Origin: Spirogloea muscicola
Taxonomy: Eukaryota > Streptophyta > Zygnematophyceae > Spirogloeales > Spirogloeaceae
Length of the DNA: 33,360 nucleotides
Reading direction: 5' to 3'
Assembly (NCBI GenBank): GCA_009602725.1
Contig: WELB01000116.1
Span: forward strand, 78,185-111,544
Positions 1 to 12,500 of the stretch are shown piece by piece. Position numbers and translations under genes: made by a program. The notes under the pieces were generated by a model, which was not told the DNA's origin, searched no databases, and worked only from the letters and a program-made list of their open reading frames with translations. Position 1 is the stretch's first letter, and the number at the start of each line of letters is the position of its first letter.

Positions 1-56
1 GGGGCCTAGGCGCCGGGCTGCGGCTCGGTGGCAGCGGCGGCGGCTGCCGCGTTGCG

Positions 57-1963
57 ATGAGCACGTCGAGCCCGCAGAAGGTGAGCGGCGGCGCTGCAGG
101 AGGCGGCGCTGCCGACGACTGCGGCGACGGCAGCGGCAGCCGCGGCGCCCGCCGCAGCCAGAGCTTTTGTCGAGTTCAGACGCAGCCCCCGGAGTCTCCT
201 GCGGGAGACCGGTGGCATGATGGGACCTTCACGCTGCGCTGCACCGTTCGGCGCAGCCCGGAAAGACTGGCGAGGGCACCCCTCTTGCACGGCGTGGACG
301 AGAATGATCGAGCGCTGCCAGTCCCGCAGCATGCGGACATCCATATTAGCAGCAGTGCATGCGTTGCATTTGGCTTTCTTTTGCCTGCGGTTCTAATTTG
401 GGTTCGTGCCGGTTGCTGTAATGCTCTGTGCTGCAGGCGCTGAGCAGGATCGCAGCCAACCGCCTGCAGAAGGAGCTCGTGGAGTGGCAGGTCAATCCCC
501 CAGCCGGCTTCCAGCACAGAGTGACCGACAACCTCCAGAGGTGAGGCCGATCTGAGGAAAGTGCTCTGCGGGCCTCTGCTCGGGATGCCATGTGGAGCCC
601 ATGTCTCAGCCCGCACCAGAGCACATTGAGCGCACGCTGTTAGAGAAGGTCTTGTCTGCGCTAGTCAGCATGCAGCCGGCAGCCCCTCGTTATTGCGCTC
701 TTTGTTGCGACTCCTTCCACACCTACGCAAAGTGCGAGTGCTCTTTGAGACAATACAGATCACTTGTTCTTGTAGCTCGGGTTGGTACTGTTGAGTTCCC
801 GTTTTCATCCAGCTGGCTGAATTTGTATAGGACTCGACCTCATCGCTGTGGATGTGCTCTGCTAGATGGATCATTGATGTTGTCGGAGCGCCCGGCACCT
901 TGTATAGCAATGAGCAGTTCCACTTGCAGGTGGACTTTCCAGAGCACTACCCTATGGAGGCTCCTCAGGTGCTCATCTGAAGCTCTACTTGAATCTTGGA
1001 TCTTGAAACTTCGTTCTTTCTGTTACCTTAGACCCCCTCAGCATAGGTCTTCGCTTATGTAGCTCCATTTTATGCACTTGCTTTTGCCTGAACGGTGATT
1101 TGGCTTGATTTGGCCTCCCTTTCACTCATGCACACTGCGTACCTTTCCCCTCTTTCAATCAGAGTCTAAGCTGTCATCTACGTCAGCGGTGCTCATTGTG
1201 CTTCTGTATGACAATCCTTTGTTGCAAGTGCTGAAAGCTTGGGATGCAGATCGCAGTGCTATCCAGTCACAATCACAATGAGGTTACATCTTGTGCAGGT
1301 CATCTTTGTTCAGAATCCACCACTTCATCCTCACATCTACAGCAATGGTCACATCTGCCTGGGTATGTGACTTTGATCAGATGCTATGGACAAATTTCCA
1401 CTACACAACTTTTGGCTGCTCAATTGCTGCAGCTTGCTAATAAGCGATTCCGTCACGTCCACCTTGTGCAGTCCACCACATGGCTTCTTGCACACAGGCT
1501 GAGCTTGTAGATGAGAAGTTACCTGCCTTGGCAAGTGCATGATATGCACACATATCTGACAATGCTTGCATGTTGGCATTTGAGCAGACATTCTGTATGA
1601 TTCATGGTCACCAGCCATGACAGTGAGCTCCATCTGCATCAGCATCTTGTCAATGCTGTCCAGTGCCACCGTCAAGGTCAGAGCCTCTGCCTGGGCATTT
1701 GCCCAAGACTGCAGAATGTGTGGCATGTACATGCGCGCACAGCAGGGCGTGTGCCTGGGCCACATCACGCAATGCCTTCTTTTCCCACCCGGCATGTTCC
1801 ACATTGTCTGTCTTTGGATGCATCATTGAAAGTTTGACATCCATATCTTCTCACTCTGGTCTGACAGACGCGACCGCCAGATAATGACCGGTATGTGAAG
1901 AATTGCCGGCATGGGCGATCACCAAAGGAGACTCGATGGTGGTTCCATGATGACACTGTGTGA
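57..1963 (+). CDS. UBC16: Ubiquitin-conjugating enzyme E2, UBC16/UBE2W type
   Basis: Six exons: 57-80, 437-540, 866-968, 1299-1362, 1588-1676 and 1868-1963. They join in frame to 159 aa, close to the roughly 161 aa of plant UBC15-18 proteins. All introns are GT-AG. The UBC fold is complete: RLQKELVEWQVNPPAGF in the first helix, DFPEHYPMEAPQ, then HPHIYSNGHICLD with the catalytic cysteine at residue 97. SWSPAMTVSSICISILSML follows, and the protein ends in RWWFHDDTV, a tail typical of the plant UBC16 group. The family takes ubiquitin from E1 as a thioester. The related animal UBE2W modifies protein N-termini, and the same role here is inference. The ATG at 57 gives the eight-residue leader expected for the family. 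The 5' UTR is CGG-rich and cut by the window edge. Introns 1-3 (about 325-356 nt) hold nothing else recognised. Confidence 0.95.
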
Positions 1964-3239
1964 TAAACGCTCGCTCCTGAGCTCCAATGCTGCAGGGAGC
2001 AAGTATACACTTGCTAGAGCACTTGCTACAGCTAGTCACTTTGTGATACTTGTTTGAGACTCATTGAGCTCCTAAAGCGGCAGGAGCTGTACCTGCCTGC
2101 AAAAGCAACTCTATCACTTACGTGCTGTGGCACGTCAATCGCTGGCAAGCACTTGAATCTTGGTGCACCGCAATGTGCTCATTGACCTTCTTAGAATACC
2201 ACGCCCTGGCAGTCACATGGATGATTGGGGGGTCACATGACTGATTGTAGAATTGGCTAGAAGGGCTTGTAATTTCATGAGGCGTGTGCCGCAAGGCCTG
2301 GGCATAGTCAAGGGTTCCATCAGGGGCTGGCTAGTTCAGATTGTAGTGCATCTGGCCGGTTGGAGCCCACAGGCAGCAAGGTTGTTCCTGCGTACGTGGG
2401 CCATGCAGTCATGAGCGTGAGAAGATGTGGACTCTGCTCTTACAGTCCTCTTGAAGTGACATGGTGCCGGTGAGCGAAGACGTCTGAGTTGTCAGGATGT
2501 GATGCTTTTCCTGGGCATGGATGTGGAGCGTTCCTTGGGGTTCTTGCCTCAGGTTGCAGAGAGTCAAGGAGCGGCTCCACACAGCGGGGCCAGAGGTGGT
2601 CAGGGCCAATGCAAGTGACTCCATCAGGGTGGAAAAAGAAGCACTGACAATGGTGCTCCTCCAACTCTGGCAAACAGTGGGCCATGAACGGGCAGCACAA
2701 GAAGAACACACAGGGCGCGGATGGAGAAGGTAAAATGCCGATGTGGGCTGGCCCTATACAGCTACTAGGCTTTACTGAGCGGCCATCCTTGCTTGTTTCC
2801 CTGCGTGCTATCCGCTTCCCCTCTCTTGTACACACTCGTCATTCGTTTGTGGGCTGGCCCTTGCGTAGCCCTCGCCCCCGTTTGGAAAGGAGCTGCTTGC
2901 TTCCGGCCTGGAGAGGAAGAACGTTGCATGGCAGCCCCCATTTGAAGATCGCTAGTCCCAGACGATGTAGTGCGACGTCGGATGTGCGCATCGCAGCGTG
3001 GCCACCGACCTGCTGCTCCGGCTGATCGCTGAGCGCCCTCTGCGTGCACCTGGCTGGCTCCTACAGCCGGTCTTATGATAACGGCAGCAGCATCCTGATC
3101 TGATCGCTAGGAAGCAGGTCCTGATCGCCCGGCCCTAAGGCCCTAGCTGAGCAAAGGCCAGCGGCAGACTCGCCTCATCCCAGCGAGGCCCGCGCGACGC
3201 AGCGGCCGTGGCGGCGGCGGCGGCGGCGGCGGCGGCGCA
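1964..3239. other. Intergenic region between the E2 gene and the lyase gene
   Basis: No gene is supported here. It contains the 3' UTR of the E2 gene, with a TGTAA at 2269-2273 that could be a green-algal poly(A) signal. It also holds a retroelement-tail fragment around 2826-2905, a stretch at 3042-3095 shared with 19567-19620, and the GC-rich 5' UTR of the next gene. Open frames in this stretch have no recognisable family or splice context. Confidence 0.6.
2826..2905 (+). repeat. Retroelement-tail repeat fragment (family B)
   Basis: It carries the family core: a TTCGTTTGTGGGCTGGCCC stretch followed by a diverged AGCCCTCGCCCCC and a TTTGGAAAGGAGC segment. The same order of motifs recurs at 25381, 25871, 32323 and 33340, and inverted at 19147, 26088 and 32493. 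The copy is diverged and partial. Confidence 0.6.
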
Positions 3240-3266
3240 ATGGCGGCGGCGGCGGCGGCGGCGCGG
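3210..3266 (+). repeat. GGC/GCG trinucleotide repeat across the start codon
   Basis: About nine GGC units precede the ATG at 3240. A further GCG run follows it and encodes the poly-Ala start of the lyase-like protein. Similar CGG-rich tracts surround the beginnings of the other genes in the window. Confidence 0.85.
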
Positions 3267-5742
3267 CCGGTGTACCTGGACTACAACGCCACCACGCCCA
3301 TCGGTGAGCTCCGAGCCCGCCATGGCAATGGAGCCATGGCCGAGAAAGCGGCGTCCAAGCGGTGCGTGACGGCCGGCTCGGCTGCCTCGCTTCCCGCTGG
3401 CGGCGCGCAGACCCGGAGGTCGCGCAGGCCATGCTGCCGTTCCTCCAAGGCGGCTTCGGAAACCCGTCCAGCGGCCACGCGTACGGGCGCGAGGCTCGCG
3501 CCGCCGTGAGCCAGGCCCGGGCCTCCGTGGCGGCCCTCGTCGGCTGCGACCCCGACGAGGTGACGGCCCTCGCAGCTTCCCCCTCGCAGCCGCGCCGTCC
3601 TCTGCATGCCAGGCCACTGGCCAGGGCCCACCATGCAGGGGCCGAGGGGCCAGGCCCCAGGCTTTGTGATCAGCTCAGGGATCAGGGGCTGCAGGGCCAC
3701 AGCTGACCTCTGAGCTCTGTTAGACCCCAGTTCCAGACTCTGGATGCTGGTCTCCGAGCTGGGGACCTGAGAGCGCTTCTCACCCACTTGGACGCAGCTT
3801 AGTGTCTTCAAGTTAATCAGGCGCTTAGCTAACGCGTTTGAACACTCTGCCTGCTGAGTACGGTCGCATTACATGTGTCTTGCCTCGTCCCGTGTTGCCC
3901 TCCTGCCCCGCTCATATAGCCCATCTTCTGCTATGCACGGCGGCAGGTCTTCTTCACGTCCGGCGGCACCGAGTCCAACAACTGGGCGCTCACAGGGGCC
4001 GCCCGGGCCCACCGGGGCCTCCGTGCCCACCTCATCGTGTCGGCCGTCGAGCACCCCGCCGTGGCAGAGGTGGCGGCCCACCTCGCGCGCGACGAGGGCT
4101 GCGCTGTCTCCGTCGTCCCTGTCGACAGGCAAGGCCTCGTGGACGCCGGCGCCGTCTTGTTGGCCGTCTCTGAGGAGACCGCCCTCGTGTCTATCAGTGA
4201 GCCCGTGCATCCCCTGCTCTGGCCAGGGCGTCATCACAGCATTGACAGCGCAGTGTGGCTCTGCCGACGGACCTACTTCTGGAAGCTTGATCATCCGCTG
4301 CCTGTGTCTCTCGTTGCAGTCCATGCAAACAACGAGGTTGGCTCTGTACAGCCTATACGAGCTATTGCTGAGGCGGTGAGACCCCGCGGCGTTTTGGTCC
4401 ACACGGACGCCAGCCAGTCCCTGGGCAAGGTTCCGATTGACTGGGCTGAGCTCGGCGTTGACTTGCTAACAATAGCTGGCCACAAGGTGCCCTGCCGTAA
4501 TGTCCTTTGTCATACATGTACAATTTCCATTCTATTAATCCAAGGCTTGACTTGACTTGACTTCCTCTGTGTGCATCCTGTACGTCTTGAGTGATCAGTC
4601 TTCGCTACCGCTGGTTCGGTTTTCTAGCTTACACGATGTTGTTGTTCATTGCTTCGGATGGACCTGGAGTGTGATTGCAGAGGCTAAGAAGCTTAACCTG
4701 GGAATTTGAGGAGTCATTGCTTGCTACAACGAGGTCAGAGCAGCAATAGTAATCGACTGGGCTGTAGAAGTGCAGTGATGGTTTGGTTGAAGTCCGTCAA
4801 GCCAGCCTGACATGCAAGGTGACGGGGTGCCGTCCCAGATCTATGCTCCAAAAGGCGTAGGAGCTCTGATCATCCGCAAAGGCGTCAAGATTCACAATCT
4901 CTTGCATGGTGCCGGGCACGAATGTGGTTTGCGTGCCGGCACTGAGAGTGTCCTCCTCATTGTTGGTCTTGGCAAGGTCAGCCTGCTCATTCATATAATG
5001 GCTCTGAGCCTATTGTTCAGTGCCAAGTACATTTGAGGAGCTTGGTATTCTTTCATAACGTGTGTATTTATCTTGATTACATGGTGGAGCTGCAGTCATT
5101 CGAAGTTTATCTTCTGTTGGCCGATGATGCAGTGTTATGTGATGCTATTGCTGGTGGTCTGTACAGGCTTGTGAGCTTGCAAAGAAGTACATGGAGAGAG
5201 ATCTTGCACACATGCAGAAAACGAAGGAAAGGCTACTGAAGGGCTTGCTACACGAGCTTGTGCCCAAACAAGTTGCGATGTGCATCAACGGTCCGCAGGA
5301 GCCTTCCCTATGCTTGCCGAACACATTGAGGTGGGTGAGCTCAGCAACTCTTGCAGCTATGCTCGCCAATCGGATACTTCAACTTGCTCTAGCATTTCTT
5401 GTCCTGAAGAGAGCTACCCCAGGAGCAACCTGACAACAAGTTAGCATGTTATTGAATCATCCGGTGGTGACTTTTACCTTGCCTTGCAGTATCTCATTTG
5501 CAAATGTAGACCAAGGAAAGCTTCTTGATCAAGTCCTTCCAGAGGTGGCGTGCAGCGCTGGATCTGCCTGTCATTCTGGCCATGTCAGCATCTCCCCTGT
5601 ATTGGTCGCAATTAATGTACCTCAACATCTAGCTCGATGCACGCTCCGACTTTCTACTGGTCGATACACGACCGAAGACGAAGTAGATTTGGCAATCACC
5701 ACCATCGCTCGAGCTGTTCTGAGCTTGAGCCACTTCAGGTGA
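3240..5742 (+). CDS. SCLY: Selenocysteine lyase / cysteine desulfurase-like (class V aminotransferase)
   Basis: Seven exons: 3240-3303, 3411-3559, 3947-4196, 4320-4486, 4839-4976, 5167-5330 and 5490-5742. They join in frame to 394 aa. The PLP enzyme removes S or Se from cysteine or selenocysteine to give alanine and a persulfide or selenide. Visible motifs are [14 protein letters not shown] at the N-terminus, [29 protein letters not shown] and TIAGHK with the PLP lysine at residue 210. [13 protein letters not shown] follows. The catalytic-loop cysteine is at residue 338 in SAGSACHSG, followed by SPVL and LRLSTGRYT. The ACHS loop and TEDEVDLAI end are closer to animal SCLY than to mitochondrial NFS1 or bacterial IscS, as I recall those families. 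After a short poly-Ala start the catalytic domain begins at once, so no transit peptide is seen and the cytosol is likely. True substrate preference cannot be read from sequence. Confidence 0.92.
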
Positions 5743-6597
5743 TTTATACTGGTCGTGATAAAAAGAGTGATAAAAGATCACTGCACTGCGGATACTGGCT
5801 GTCTGTTGACGCCCTATAGAAAAACATCATGTGAATAATCAGCGCCTGATTCCGTATGGAAAATTGCAAGCTTGAGCTGGGATAGTAAAGTTGGAGAATT
5901 TATACAAGGGTTGCCTCCTCTGCTTATGGCCAATGAGAGCAACTGCATTATGATTTTCTCGCTGGAGGCCTCTGGTAGAAGTTTGTAAAAGCATCAAGTG
6001 CACACCTTCATATGCACAAGGCTGCCTTCGGCAGTCATATCAGAAGCTACCCACTGAACGCTCTAGGCACCGTGGGCATTGGTGACAAGCCACAGTAGCC
6101 AACATTCTGGGCCGACTATGGTAGAGGGGCTTGGCCATTGACTGTGCGTCAGCCACACTTTTGTGTACATCGGCTCCTCCAGGTGTCCAGCTCTGAGAGA
6201 TACTTCCGACATTCCTGATGTCTCCTGTTGCGACAAGTGTAGTGCAGGTTGCATGCTCTGAGTTGGGCTGATTATTAGTTTGACAAGAAGATGCATGCAA
6301 ACATGCAGTGAATGCTGGAGCAAACTTACTGTAATTTGACCTTTTCCCAAAATACTTCACATTCAAGTGACAACGGGGGTGTCAAGATCATGCTCGTTAG
6401 ACAAAGCAAGATGGAACTGCGATGACACTGATGACTACAATAGTAGTTGGAAATACAGATGATAAAATTGGTGCAATTGCAAGGACTGCCAAATTGGCGA
6501 GACGTACAACTTTCTGGTCAAGGTTGCGGCCGCATCAATATCACGAGTGAACTCGCGAACATTAGTACAGAAGACCTTCCCTACTGGCCTACTAGTC
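5743..6597. other. Convergent intergenic region
   Basis: This stretch lies between the 3' ends of the lyase gene (+) and the P5A ATPase gene (-), so it should hold both 3' UTRs and terminators. A TGTAA at 5984-5988 could serve the + gene. I see no coding exon, repeat or RNA gene in it. Confidence 0.6.
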
Positions 6598-9500
6598 TTA
6601 CTGCTCCTTCTTCTGCGGGAGTGACTGAGAAGGAGCTTCTGTCAACCTTGACATGTTTTGTGTGTATTGTCTCCTCGACTTGATTTTGACCGGGAACAAG
6701 GCCCGCAGCATATGCTCCCAGGCATAGCAGGCAGCAAACATGAGGGCAGCCATGAGGAGAAGGTGCCGCCCAAATGGTTGAGGCAACTCCACTAGCTCGA
6801 GCTTCTGATTGAGCGGGCGTACGGTATCAGAAGTCAACACTGTGAAGAAAATCCCCGCAAGGGTGAGCGCGTAAAAGAATGGCCTGTTTTCAGTGATGCT
6901 TTGGTTGAAAGGATGGCCGATGTAATTAACCGCAAATGTTGCAACCTGCAAAACGACCGCACTCAGGTTGCTGTCGAAGCTCATCTCGTCTGAGCAAAGC
7001 TGATCCAGCAAGCTTCAGTCTATCCTCTCAACATTGTGGCTGTTCAACTTGCCTGAAGCTGCTTTTGCATCAAAGCAGTCTCAACTGAGACAAGAAAAGG
7101 CGTGCACCTGGATCATCATGTTTGCCATGTAAGAGACGGTGTTGACCAGGTTCGGGTGAAAGGTCGACTCGGGCTCAATGCACTCCTGAGGCATGTACGC
7201 CTTTGCCCAGCTGACTGCTGTGCCGAGAAAGGTCAGGTGTACCACAAACTGGCCGAGGAGGCTCAGGATGACGTACAAGGAAAACACCTGCGGCTGCGGC
7301 CTGGTTGCAGACAGCCGCTCTAGCGGCTTGGCCTGAGAAATGAAGAGGAAGAAGGAGGTCGTGAATATGCCGCCGATCGTGGCTTGAGAGTCGCCCAGCT
7401 TGACGCCGTCGAGGTGCATCACCGACAGCACATACGCTGTTGCGAGGCAGTTGAGACCCAAAATCTTGAACATCTGGAGAGTCGTCACAAGCGTGGACCG
7501 GCCCTGCCGCAGCACATCCACGGTGGGCCTGACAGATGCATGCTTGGCTGTGAAGGGGGCCGCCATTGAGGCGTCACCCAGCTGCACCAGGGGAGCACTT
7601 CGCCCATCACCTGCCTCCTGCGCCTCTTTCATCATCTGCTTCAGCTTTGCCTGCCTGCATCAGGGAACCATACAGCACTGTCAGCTTACCTGTGCAGCTG
7701 CCTGTCTGATGCGATACATTGTCAGCAGCAAGATGTACACCACCTGGAAACATGAAATGATCCATTTTTCAAGTTGCAAGTAGCTCTAAGGACAGGGGCA
7801 GGCAGCGCTTCACCTTTCCTCAAGGCGCTTCCGTTGTAGCTCAAGAGGCGTCAAGAACTTCCCTCGATCTGAAGATTTGTCACCTCCTGTATTACTTGAT
7901 TGCGCAGCTCTCTTTCCCTTGCTTGTGGAGTTAGGATGACTCCCATTTGCTATTGGAGGAGCTGATGCAAACCCTGGGGTTGAAGGGCTCCCTACTGCCC
8001 TAGCCTTGCGAGTACTGGTAGACGTGCCACCTACAGGGGACAATGTCCATGATGCAGTAGATTAATGTCACAATACTTCTGCTGGCCAATATAGCAGCTC
8101 CTTTTTGACATGAAAATGGTGTAACTAAACGAATTATTGCTGTCATACTATGCTTCTGAACTAAACCACAGTTACAGAGCAAGGTTCTGCTGCAAATGTG
8201 ATGGTGATGAGTAACCAGCACCACTGGCTTGCAGCATAGAGTCAATGGGTGCAGCTGGCGCAAGGTGCATATAGCCGTATATAATCCCTACTCACCTATT
8301 GCATCTGCATTCATAGGCTGCTGAATGGCCCCTGTCCGACGCTCATCACTTGCACTAGTTGACCCTTTGGAGGCAATTGCAGGCCGTGTTGGTAACACAT
8401 TGAGCAAGGCCACGCCAACATGCGCCTGGCAGTTTTCATCATATTGTTAGATAACTACTCTTTGTCCGCCCGTTCAATCACACCAACAGCACAAGTTGCA
8501 GAGAAAAGAGATGAGAAGAACGAGCCATCCAACATAGAGAAGGCTCTCTTAAATAGGAACGCTTAATGCAAAACCCTTCACGATGTAGGTTTCACTTTCA
8601 AAGTGGGACCGGAGTTGCAACCGAAGGAGTGAAGTTTAAGCAGAACATACAAACTCCATGCAGCTGCCAATAACGATCCCGATCAGTCATACTAATGTGC
8701 AACTAACAATAGTTGGTTGTTGCACGTCCTGCACCTGCTTCAGTGCTCCAACATCATTCGTGCCATCACCACACATAAGCGTGTATTTGCCAGCAGTCTT
8801 CAATGTCGTAAGGATGAGTTCCTTCTGATCGGGCGCAACCCTTGCAAAGACCTGCAATGATGCACCATATCAGCAATCTGGAAGCCGGCAATACCTGGTA
8901 TCAAGCACAAAGAAGCACTCCAGTAAGTGCATGCATCCTGCATCTGCAAGACAATTAACTCCACTCTGCTATACGGCACTGATTCTGAATATCATTTAGG
9001 AGTGGCTGTGGGAAACCTGGACAAAAGGGATGACAGCATCCAGCGAATCTGTGCGCTGGAGCATGGTGAGGCCATCTCCAGCTAAGCATAGGTCATACTC
9101 CAAAGCCAGACTTTCCACTTCCTCTACCCTGAGTCGCACATTCAACCACGTAGTGTCAGACAGTGACATTGAAGCTCAGCCCCTCAAGGAAGCCTGAGTT
9201 GATCCTGGACCTGCCACCTCAGAAAGGATCAGAAGATTTTCCACAGAGCATCACTGCGCGGATTGCTCAGTGCTACTGTCTGTAAGCAAAGTGGAGCATC
9301 TGATCAAGCAACAGCAATTTGCAGCCAGTTGGCAAGTAAAGGCAGTTGATAAAGTTTCCAGTCAAACATGTCGGGCGACTACTCCAGTACAGTTGAACAA
9401 GCTGTGCCAAAGTCAGATTATCTGCTGGCATTCCGGGGGCCTCAATGCTCAAGCATAACACTGACCTGTATTGTCTGCTTATGCTTTCATCAGTGGAGAG

Positions 9501-12500
9501 CCAGACAAAATCCGTTGGCAGAAGCAGAGAGTCCTCCTTATTGGTTCGAGACATTGATGGCGTCAAGATGAGCACAACCCGGTAGGTTACATGTACTTGG
9601 GCGGCCACATGACAAGCTGTCAAAGCTTGGTCACCGGTAATCATGATCTGGACAAGGCAAGCAATTACTGCTTGTTTGATGAGGATGATGGTGACAACAA
9701 GTTGGAAGGGTGCAATTATCATCTCTATTTCCTGTAGGATACTGTGCTGATTTATATGCAGGTCTTCCAATAGTCGACAGAGGGGAGCACAGGTAACAAG
9801 ACACAATCTAGGAAAAGTCACTGGATGCACAACACACCAACTGCAACAGATTGTGGGTTGCAGGTATCCAAGTGCGTCGCAGGTATTCAAGTGCATGCAC
9901 TTAAACCTGTGCATGCGCAGTAAGCCAAAATCATGTGACTTACCAACTCATGGGACGCCTCACTCAGCTCCTTCAGAACATCTGCAGAGTCCGCTCGCAG
10001 AGGACAAGCAAAAACCTAGAGAAACAACCTCTCAGGTGGCCTTTGAGAACCTGCTAATGCATGAAGGCAGATGCATGCACATGTATAAAGAAAGACATGG
10101 CTATATGTACTGGGCATATGTGGACAATTTCTTCTGGTCATTGATATATAAATTGCACAAATTGTATGATAAGATGCAACCTCTGGACATGAGCAGATGG
10201 ACGACTTTGCAGGTTCTTACAGCAAAGCCAGAAAAAGTAAGGTCACTCTCTATCTCTCCTCTCTCCAACTTCCTCACATCTGTGACCTGTTGCAGAAAAT
10301 GCTCTTGTCAGTAGCAGAGCACTTGTCTTGCAGGTAAGGGAACCCATCTGCCAAGTTCAGCACCTACTGGTGCTTCCTTGATGAGCATAGAGGAGCAGCT
10401 GGATCCAGAGCAAGAGGAGATGCAAGCAGATCGGGCAACCAGGAAACCTGGAATCTAAATATCCTATTCTATGAGCAGCATATAGACAAGTCATCCAAGG
10501 TGTCACTAGGGTGTACGAGCAGCTTACCGGCATGTCTGAGAGACTCTTGTGTGCAAGAGCAAGGACTCTAGAGCCCTGACGGGTGTAGCGTTTGAATGTG
10601 TCAGTATAATCAGCTGGAACATCCTTGAGCATCGCTTGAATCATCTCTGGAGCCCCCTGCATAGCACTCAGACAATGCTGAAATGAAGGACAGAAGTCTA
10701 AGTATCAAAATCAGCATGAATGGTGCATTTATTAGACCGACTATTGAAGGCCAAGCGCCACAAGCATGTCATTGAGAAACAGCGGGAAGGTAAGGTACCT
10801 TGACAAGGACTGTGTATCCTGATTTATCTTCAACACGTGCTATCACAGCCATGCGCTTAAGATGGGATGCAAAGTGGTGCCTCTGCACAATTTGAGCTGA
10901 CAGGTGAGGTCCCCTGCAAAAGGAACGCATGCATCAGACATGACCCCTTCGCAACATTTTAGGGTCCTCATTTTACTTGTGGTTTTCCTAATAAAATCTT
11001 CTAACCTTTAATCAGGAATGCAGACAGTGTGTAGGCAGCAAGCCCTAAATAAGGAGAAGGACCGAGTCCACTACTTGCGAGAAATAGCCTTCTCTTCAGC
11101 TGTGAAGGACCAATCAACCCCCTTGAGTGCTGCCTTTTCCAAAGGGTCTCCAACCTGAGAAACAGATGTTACGATGTTACGATGTCAGCACAACCGACAA
11201 CTGCCCGCAAAGACTTGCTTAAGCATGCGAGGGGGCAGGAACCTGGCAAAATTGGTCATGCAATTACACAACACAAGCGTAGGCAGATGTCATGCCCTCT
11301 GTGTATATCTCATTGCATTCAGCCAGTCCAGTGATCTCAGCTACAGCTGTGGCAACTCTGTGTGTGGCTTACCAGCTTGTTGTCCACGAATACAAGGGCG
11401 TGACATGCGGCAAGAGCCAGAACAGTCGGTTGCGGCAGTTCAGCTGGCACTGTTACAATGTCAGAGGTACTACTGGTTCCTGCTACTCCTTGAAATTCCT
11501 GCAGGGTCATGCAGAGCATGTTTGAAGTGAGGTGCTGATGTCAGTATTGTGATGAGGCAACTCACACCAGAAATCATTGTATTCCTCCTCAAAGCAAAGC
11601 TTCCCTTATGCTCCAGCCTCACAATCTTGATTTTAGAGTCCTGCTAGGTAACAAGGTAGGGCACTGAGGCACGACAAGCAATCTTTCACGTCTTTCAGTT
11701 GAGCTGATTGGGTGGAGCATGAGCTGCTCCTTACCATGTCATCACTTGTTAAGGTCCCTGTTTTGTCAAAGCAGCATGTGTCAACCTGTTGTCAAGAGAT
11801 AACAGCAGGTGAGGTAGACAGAGTACTCGAGGCTCAGTGAAGTGTTGCATTATGTGGCTGCATGCACAAGAAGGTACCAGCCACCACTTGCTACAGTGCC
11901 ACCTCTACTGACATCCATCACCACCAGTAAGACCGGACAGCAGATCAAAGATATTGACCAATATGTATCATTTGCCTTCCAATTTCTGGCACTAGGATGT
12001 ATTGCCCCCATCTTCACAACATGTCCACAACACAAACAGAAGTATACGGACCTTTCCACCGAAGGGGATGCGGAAAGGCTCAGTGCAGTAGATGCCTCGT
12101 CGAGCAAGAGAAATGAGAGAGCTGTTAACTGCAATTGAGAGCTCCATTGGAAGCTCTGGGGGTATGACTGATGTGACGATGAGGGAGCAATTGAGCAGTA
12201 GCTTGTACCTACTTCGATTAGGGTCCTCGAGACCCTGACAAGAGAGGCGAGAAGGTCATGAATGGACAGTCTAAGCCTCAGCTTCTCTGACGAGCTTACG
12301 GCATCAACCTTCAAAGATTGAGCCTACCTGTAACCTGTTCACCCTATAGCTGCATACTTGGGCACAGGTAGCAGGACACAAAAGCAGTGATATGTCACAA
12401 GCTGGGAACTCCATGCAATGCTCACCTTGATCAGAACGTAGCCAGATGCAATGAGGGCAAAGAAGACCAGAAAGAGGATGAAGAGGCCGCTCTCTTTGCT

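Noticed and set aside
3135-3811. Minus-strand frames over the lyase first exons
   Set aside because: Arg/Pro-rich shadows of GC-rich exons. The plus strand carries the PLP enzyme motifs.
11564-11640. Possible extra exon of the P5A ATPase with a strong GTGAGT donor
   Set aside because: About 73 nt, so it breaks phase. The peptide matches no part of the family, and the flanking exons join without it.
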